Part shown: piece by piece, positions 57,501 through 64,000 of the stretch
Position numbering within the stretch: the stretch's first letter is position 1
Layout: every line of letters starts with the position of its first letter
The notes under the pieces: generated by a model
Databases searched by the model: none
What the model was told of the DNA's origin: nothing
Seen by the model: the letters and a program-made list of their open reading frames with translations, nothing else
Position numbers and translations under genes: made by a program
From: Diadema setosum
Lineage: Eukaryota > Echinodermata > Echinoidea > Diadematoida > Diadematidae
Direction of reading: 5' to 3'
Length of the DNA stretch: 64,000 nucleotides
NCBI GenBank assembly: GCA_033980235.1
Contig: CM067062.1
Span: 20,890,203 to 20,954,202, forward strand

Positions 57501-58924
57501 GTGTAAGTAAACTGTAACTCGACTCATTAATGATTGTATGCCCCAGTTCTTCTGTAAAGTCCGTAAATATTCTAGACGTACTGAAACCGTTTATTATGGA
57601 AAGTTAAAGTTACCTTATTATGATGATTTACACGACACGACCACCACTGTTCGTCGAAAATCAGTAACGTTACAGCTACAGTTGATCTCCATGTAAGAAT
57701 AGAAATGATGTATGGCCGGCCTGTGCAATGGCTAACAAATCGGTAAGAGGGCGCTCTTTACTTTCTTTTCTTTCTTAGTAATATACAGTGTACTAGTATC
57801 ATAGAGCTGTATTTACAGAGCTCTATGACTAGTATGCAGCCATACAGTTCTATGTATGCAGCGCACACCTGTGATAGCTATTCATTGAACATAGCGCATA
57901 GCGTTTTTAAGTTGTGGCCAATTTAGCTTTTTATCAAAAGTCTTTATTGAATACTTCTATATTGAGTAATAAAGATTACATTACAATTGCATATTTTTTT
58001 TGTATGTTTTAATCTTTTTTATTGATTTTATGAAAGAAAACATATTCATAAAAGAAAAAATAATGACTAGAATTGAACGGTAATCAGAGGCAGCGCTGAT
58101 CATGCAGCAGCAGATTGAAGAGGGAGAATTCAAACTTTGAACCTGCACTGGCTTGCTATCAAACGTAAAATAAGTACAATCGTATCGTACGCGGTACCAG
58201 TACCACAGGCGAGTGCATGTCACAGAGGCTGTGGTGCATGCCAGCGATCGCAAGCGAGCGATCATAGACGGGATCTTCTTTCCGTCATTAATGGCCATGA
58301 GCATTGAATGGTAAGTAGGCCTTTATTGAACTAAATTTGTTCAATTTTTAACTTTCGGAATGACAAGGATAGTGTGAAAAGTAATTCATAAATCATACTC
58401 ATTTAGTTTCTACTGCGCCGCTTCGGGGAGCTGGGAGTTGACCTTAAACTGAGATCAGTCTTTTTGAATCCTATTTCGAACTTTAAGTTTAGTTAGACTA
58501 AGATTCTAACACCGTTTGTATTATTGATAATAATATTATCGTCGCCTCTTTCGGGGATATGTTCCGTGGAGACTTCAGTCTCGGAGGAGAAGAGTCGGCA
58601 GGCGCAGCCAATGCCAAAAAGTGTTATTAAACTCCGCTGAACAGAACGATTTTTCTGTCTTAAAGAGACCTTTTAGTTACAAGACGACAGTGCAGTGCAG
58701 TGGCTAGTCGTAAGGTCGTAGTCCCGTAGGTGGAAATCTGTGTTTGCTATAACCGTTAGAGTAAAGTCCCGGTTGCGTCCCGGTTTGCGGCCGCATGGCA
58801 TGGGCCGCATAATCACCATCACATCATCACATCTGATACGGAAGTAGAGGACTGGTCTCAACGTAATAAAATTATCTTCAACTCTGTTGCTTTATGTGCG
58901 TTGAGGAACAGAGGTTTTGAATTT
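57501..58924. other. Intergenic, no gene recognised
   Basis: Palindromic ATAGAGCTGTATTTACAGAGCTCTAT at 57801-57826 and poly-T patches; no family-like frame. Confidence 0.45.
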
Positions 58925-59940
58925 CTCCCCACTCAGAATGAAATGTCTATCCAATAAATTTTAAATCTTTGAATTTTAATCGAGGAAGCTTCATTGCCTT
59001 CAACAACAGTAGCCGAGGCCCGAGGCAATCTGTTCCAGTCGGCTACTACTCTCTGGCTAAAAAATGCGTTTGGTGAAGAGTTTGAATTTATGACCTCTTC
59101 TTGATGAGTGAATGATGGCTGGTTCAAAGAACATAACATACCTTGGAGTGTACCTTGGATGTGGGCGTAAAGTTAGACTTAACTTATTTGCCCCTCGGTG
59201 TCGTCATTACATGACATTAATAACTTTTTGTTAGGCGCTGTGCAGTATAACATGGACAAAGAAATATCCCTTCGGGGTTGTATTTGTTCTTGTCTTGACT
59301 CCAGAACCTCTCTAAGTCACCAGAAATCCCCATCCAACTTACATGTAGCTTATTGAGCAACTTGTAAGTTGTAAACAGTATAGTAATCATATCCCCTCTT
59401 CGTCTCCTGTAGTACAGCATAAATGAGTGCAGGTTGAGTTTTTCTAGGCATTGTTCATATGACAAACATTTGAGTTCAGGAATCATACGTGTAGCTCTTC
59501 TCTGCACTCTTTCAACTTTGTCAGAGTCTATTTTATATCTCAAATGCCATAAAATGTTGCCATACTCCAAATGAGGTTGAACCAGTGATACAAACAAAAA
59601 AGGAAGTATTTCTGTCGTCATTTGTGAGATGGTCCTGTGTATATAATCCCGAGTGTTTGATTTGCCTTCTGGACAGCTGCTGAGACATGTTGATGAAAAT
59701 TTAGTTCTTCATCTATTATAACGCCAAGGTCCTTTTCCTGCTTGGTTGCTTCCAACTCTACATCATTCATTCTGTAGTTTTCCCTTGTCTTGTACCTTGG
59801 GTTATTTTTTCCAATATGAAGAATCTTACATTTACTAACGTTGAAATCAAGTTGCCATCTTTTTCTCCATTCATCAGCATGATTTAGGTCAGTTTTTTTT
59901 TTTTTTAGGTTTTTCCACTCTGAAACGCAAACTTGCAAAT
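58925..59940 (-). pseudogene. CR1-like non-LTR retrotransposon relic, C-terminal RT part
   Basis: Minus-strand pieces in three frames read in the order of a CR1-type ORF2 C-terminus. The first is DEWRKRWQLDFNVSKCKILHIG with TKQEKDLGVIIDEELNFHQH (59938-59618). The second is LVQPHLEYGNILW, KVERVQRRATRMIPELK and YYRRRRGDMI (59621-59217). The third is NAFFSQRVVADWNRLP (59139-58933). At least two frameshifts separate them. The catalytic palm and everything before it is missing, as in usual 5' truncation. Clade call (CR1/L2 group) is from these motifs. Confidence 0.8.
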
Positions 59941-59984
59941 TCCTTTAACCCAGGTTATATCATAGAGGTTGACCACTTACCAAT

Positions 59985-60346
59985 TGGCATACTCGTGAAA
60001 TACACATAGGCCCCACCACTGCGTGTCCGTATTAATACTACGGCGGCTCGGCTGTTTTATACTCGTGAATTCAGCCCCACCGTGTGGCATTTATCTGTGG
60101 CATTTAAGCACGGGGATGGGGCTTTCTTCCACAGTATAATACTCGTGAATGCAGCATGCGGCCCCATCAAATGGCGTTTACGTGAGATTGATACAGCAGT
60201 GGTGCCAATTTCCACAGCATAGCATCTTTCATCCTCCCTTTCTCCCGTTTTTTCTTTGGTCTTCAACTTTTTATTCTCGGAAGGACTCCCAAAAGTCCCT
60301 CAACTAAATTTAATGGCCAATTTAACCATAAATACAACCCTAACCT
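59985..60346. repeat. ATACTCGTGAAT...GCCCCACC repeat, left part (interrupted)
   Basis: The word ATACTCGTGAA followed by GCCCCACC/GGCCCCATC recurs at 59991, 60060 and 60142. CTGCGGTGGGGCC and GACCACTCGCATACTCGTGA reappear at 63450-63560, so the 3-kb element at 60347 split this repeat. Confidence 0.5.
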
Positions 60347-60867
60347 GGGCAAGTCCAAGATAAGGTCCCCTCAGAAGGCAAAATTTCATCTTTGCTCAAT
60401 ATTGACATGTTTGGTATCATTTTGAAGCTTATGAGTTGAAGTTTTGATTTCCATGGAGGAAAAATGATATTATGTAAATTTATGCAAATTTCAAGGGCTT
60501 CATTTGCATAAATGTTAAGTACAGCGAATGACTATGGGACATTCATAAAAATTCATATTTATTCAAAGGAAAGCAAATAATATTTGATTGATATGTAGAC
60601 ATAAGAAGTTCATCAAATAGTTTAACTTGGTATGAAAATTTAGGGATTATGCAAATGATTATGCAAATTAGCTCATGTCCTATCATGAGATGTCCCATAC
60701 GTAACAAATTGAGGTCATTTTTTTAGGTTTTCTCTTAAATTTCTAAGGTTATTTGAATGCCCATTTGGAAAGTTCTAATTTATTGTTTAGAGAAGTTAAA
60801 TACCATAGAAAAAAGAAAAAACAGTACAAGAAATATTTTTTATTAGGCAATTAAATAATTATATTAT

Positions 60868-61010
60868 ATTGGATGGCTATGAATGGGATACCAGGGAATA
60901 TTGCACAAGTTAGGGCCCATATTGCACGAATCGAAGATGAGTGCAATATTGGCCCTAACGAGTGCAGTATTCCCTGGTATTCCATGAATCAAGGCCATCC
61001 AATATAATTA
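60868..61010. repeat. Inverted repeat inside the 3-kb element
   Basis: ATTGGATGGC, ACCAGGGAATATTGCAC and GTTAGGGCC on the left are mirrored by GGCCCTAAC, TATTCCCTGGTAT and GGCCATCCAAT on the right. Adjacent ATCATCTATA (61013) and TATAGATGAT (61413) form a further inverted pair. Confidence 0.7.
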
Positions 61011-61640
61011 TTATCATCTATACAATCAAGTAGAGCAAGCATAAACTGCACAAAATTACCCGGCTTCTACTCGTCTTGGAAGTTGACTCGGCAGTCACAT
61101 CCCAGCGCTGAAAAGGGGAAGCCCCTAAAACTGCGTACATGAAACAAACAACTAGCAAGATGTTTGCGCGCTTGTGAAAAATGTAACAAAATGACGCGCA
61201 CTAGTAGCAAGCGTTTGCGCATTCAGCAAGCGCTCACGCAATAAACGAGACAGAATTGAATATCGTGTGATCTTGAACGGCAAGTTACAACGGTAGCCTA
61301 TGGGGAATTAATACGTTGGTCTATGCGATTCCTTCAATAAGCTCCGATATTGAACGGTAAAAATTGAGCGGACTACAATACGCGTTTTTAATGCGCCGCT
61401 AAAACGTCCTATATAGATGATAATGTTACGTATGGGACATCCTCATTGCATGTGAATGCATGTAGCTAGCTGGGAGGGTCTCTCAGTACCGTACACAAAT
61501 GGTCAATCATCCTGAAGGAAGCATCCCAACTTTGCAGCTACTTTTGAGTTATAGACACTTGAAACAATACATGTACTTGACTGAACAATTTTCAGAAAGG
61601 GGGAGGGGGAGATGGCAAAATACACTATGAAAATCAGCAT

Positions 61641-62035
61641 TGAAGGGATGGTATAGTTTTTGTAGAAGTGGGGATTCAGTTTTCAACATTTTACGAGATG
61701 ATTGGAAACCAATTATATGAATTATTAAAGACCATTACAATTCTAAGACTAGAGGAATTCAAAGTTTATTTAATGGAGATCCAATTTGAAATGGCTGAGA
61801 TATCAACAAAAAAACAACAACAAACAAATAAAAAGTAAAATGAAGTGGTCCTAATAAAAAATGTGACCCACCTTTTGTTAGGACACCACATTTCTGGATA
61901 TCTCAGCCATTTCAAGACAGATTTTTGTCATGTTAACTTTGAATTCCTCTTAGAATTGTATGCTATTTAAATATTTCATAAACGAAGTGCTAATTATCTT
62001 GTAAAAGTTAAAATCAGAATTCCCATTCCCTTTAA
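61641..62035. repeat. Fold-back MITE AAAGGGATGGTA family, copy 3
   Basis: Left GAAGGGATGGTATAGTTTTTG, right CCCATTCCCTTTAA; inner GAATTCAAAGTTTATTTAATG and its inverse at about 61930. Nested in the 3-kb element. Confidence 0.7.
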
Positions 62036-62564
62036 GTAGAGACCTCTGATTTAAAGGGTACTGAAACCAAATACACAAGCAGATTGAATAATTGCAGTTC
62101 AACTACAAGTATATTGGGTACTGTTCACCACACAATGTAGAGCTCTAGCTACATTGTAGCTGCATTGTATAACACATGTATGTGATGATAATGAAGATGT
62201 TACTACAAATTAGTGTTTTTTGTATCATTTTTTTTTTATTGCAAGTGATAAACAAATTGTCCTTAAAATTTTACTAAGTTTTCAGTAGTAGCCATGACAA
62301 AAATTATGGGTATACATATCGAGGTGTGAGTCGAGTCAATGACCTGATTGTTAGACAGACATCATATATCCGCTCGATTACAGGGGTTCCCACGCAGCAG
62401 GTATTGCATATTTATTAAAATTAATATTTCTTGTGTCAAGTTGTTTTTTATTTAAACTGAATGGCAAACTGTCCTTCATCAATAGAAGTAAACACTTAAC
62501 TATTCGATTTTTAGTAGTAACTATCCTCACTGATAAAAATACAGGGCATACAATATACATATTC

Positions 62565-62965
62565 AGGTTGGTCATAAAAATACAGAATGATTAAAGATTA
62601 TGATGGTAAATATTTGGGGCATATTGTTCCCTTGACAATCTGGATCAGTATTTGAGTAATTTCAACTGATTCTACCTCAATGATAATGCAAAAATTTTGT
62701 TATGGGTATCTCACAAAATTATTTTGCAAAATACCCATAAACATGGTTCTCCACACACTAAACGAATGGGGGGCAAGGGCATGCATACTCAGGTTGGTCA
62801 TAAAAATATGAAAATATGATTGAATATGATTATGATGGTAAATATTTGGGAAACATTGTTTCCTTGACAATCTGGATCAGTATTGAGTAGTTTCAACTGA
62901 TTTTACTTCAATAATTATGCAAAATACCCATAAACATGGTTCTCCACACACTAAACGAATGGGGG
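62565..62965. repeat. Tandem duplication of ~225 bp
   Basis: CAGGTTGGTCATAAAAATA, GATTATGATGGTAAATATTTG, TTGACAATCTGGATCAGTAT and CATGGTTCTCCACACACTAAAC each occur twice in the same order. Confidence 0.8.
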
Positions 62966-63392
62966 ACAAAGTGTCCCATACGTAACTGTCCCATACATAA
63001 CACGTCATGTCTGTCTTTAATTTAAACCTGTAATTAGAGCTTTTTGCCTCATGACATGAAACTTACCTCTGATATTCTTGAGTGTTGTGACTTTCATCAC
63101 AGTGAGTTACAAGTTGTAGAATGAAATACTTTTAGAGAGTTTTGAGGTTAAAAAAAATGTTCAAAAAAACAAAAAATTTTCTGGTCCCATACGTAACGGC
63201 ACATATTTTCTCTTATAGAATATAATTGTGAAGGTCATTTTTCTCCATCTTTTACATGACTATACTTCTAGATATCAATCACCATGATAAAGTTCAATAT
63301 GATCAAAGGCCATTAACACTATTTTTCAGGTCATAAAAGTCTCTGAACGTCCCATACGTAACGTGCGCGTTATCTTGGACTTGCCCACCTAT

Positions 63393-63420
63393 TAACCCTA
63401 AACCCTAACCCTAACTTAAC
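63393..63420. repeat. Interstitial telomere-like CCCTAA tract
   Basis: TTAACCCTAAACCCTAACCCTAACTTAA directly after the right target duplication; the left flank of the element (ACAACCCTAACCT) is its other half. Confidence 0.7.
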
Positions 63421-63598
63421 CTTGCTTGCTAACACACGGGTGCACGCACACTGCGGTGGGGCCAATTCCACGATTTTGCCTACCAATTTACATCATTGTC
63501 ACCATTGCAAGACCAATGTCCATCGAGATAGTAAAAAAAGACCACTCGCATACTCGTGATCCAGTCAGTACAGCGTCCGCTGGTTCGAGACCGTGATA

Positions 63599-63857
63599 CT
63601 GTATACATTTGTACGCCATATATTTCGCGAGTCTAAATTTTCGCGAATCGAGACTTCCCGACAGTTTCGCGAATGGTTAACTTCGCAATGTTGGAGTCCT
63701 GTATGTACTTAACAAAGTAATGTAGGTTCCATACGTGTAAGTCACATTCATATCGGCATTAGAGTTGATATTTTTGCATGTTTTTAATTTCGCAAATAGC
63801 AGCTGACTCGCGAAATTCGCGAAAATAAGAACCTTGCGAAATATTTGGCGTATACAG
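63599..63857. repeat. TA-flanked MITE, CTGTA/TTTTCGCG family, copy 5
   Basis: Left CTGTATACATTTGTACGCCA, right TTTGGCGTATACAG; TA at 63597-63598 and 63858-63859. AATTTTCGCGAA and TTCGCGAAAATAA inside. Confidence 0.8.
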
Positions 63858-64000
63858 TAGTTCGGTTTGCGGCCTAATGTACAATACCGTACTTATATGC
63901 GATATGTACATGCTCCGCAATTAAACTTCTGAACGCCTTCATTTGGCTTGCAAACATTGTGTAAGCGCCAAGTCCCATTTTTCTGCATGTAAAATTAATG

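Larger units (their letters stand above)
60347..63386. mobile_element. 3.0-kb DNA element with GGGCAAGTCCAAGATAA ends and 4-bp duplication
   Basis: Left GGGCAAGTCCAAGATAAG, right GTTATCTTGGACTTGCCC, inverted over 17 bp. ACCT stands directly before (60343-60346) and after (63387-63390). GTCCCATACGTAAC occurs at 60692, 62973, 63184 and 63349, inverted at 61425, with a one-base variant at 62988. Interior also holds a long inverted repeat (60868-61010), a fold-back MITE (61641-62035) and a ~225-bp tandem duplication (about 62565-62790 and 62791-62965). No transposase frame. A 4-bp duplication is found in few superfamilies (Sola, Chapaev); assignment is open. Confidence 0.75.

Noticed and set aside
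63541..63600. GGTTCGAGACC as a tRNA T-arm
   Set aside because: No acceptor stem, D-arm or anticodon arm can be built around it.

Overview
This window is nuclear DNA of an animal, most likely a marine invertebrate deuterostome such as an echinoderm. The reasons are three spliced or metazoan-type genes (lysosomal arylsulfatase, DNAJC30-like, ESCRT-I VPS37), large AT-rich introns, microsatellites, and very many short fold-back DNA elements and decayed non-LTR retrotransposons. The species assignment is inference. There are no operons, CRISPR arrays, rRNA genes or convincing tRNA genes.

Layout. 1-5220: the 5' part (four coding exons, 375 codons) of an arylsulfatase A-like gene on the minus strand, running off the left edge, with two CLEAR-like E-boxes just upstream. 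5220-11100: a transposon graveyard, including a 2.3-kb hAT-like element (6311-8631) with a perfect 8-bp target duplication, itself carrying tandem repeats and a second nested element, plus a fold-back element (9411-9702). One unassigned splice-bounded open segment lies at 9845-9974. 11291-12710: a single-exon DNAJC30-like mitochondrial J-protein gene on the plus strand, with a perfect DR1 nuclear-receptor site, an NRF1-like motif and a TATA-like box. 12711-26900: AT-rich flank and intergenic DNA with a 2.3-kb TA-flanked element (16653-18944) that carries four DR1-like motifs, and several small repeats. 26921-46221: a four-exon VPS37B/C-like gene on the minus strand (310 residues) with a 16.5-kb first intron packed with elements. 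These include a 2.1-kb pogo-type element, TTAA-flanked and TA-flanked elements, and an antisense 5'-truncated LINE with RT remains at 39866-41664. 46222-64000: no confident host gene. It holds TA- and TAA-flanked elements, a 1.5-kb dimeric satellite-like array (49779-51270), a LINE ORF1 relic (54397-55165), a CR1-like RT relic (58925-59940), and a 3.0-kb element (60347-63386) with clear inverted ends and a 4-bp duplication.

The three genes have no functional linkage visible in the sequence beyond two of them (arylsulfatase and ESCRT-I subunit) serving the endolysosomal system. The richest novelty lies in the repeats: several elements can be dated relative to each other because an unoccupied copy of the same repeat sits elsewhere in the window. 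The strongest candidates for undescribed entities are the 3.0-kb ACCT-flanked element with repeated GTCCCATACGTAAC motifs, the nested hAT complex, and the dimeric TTCCGAA-type array.
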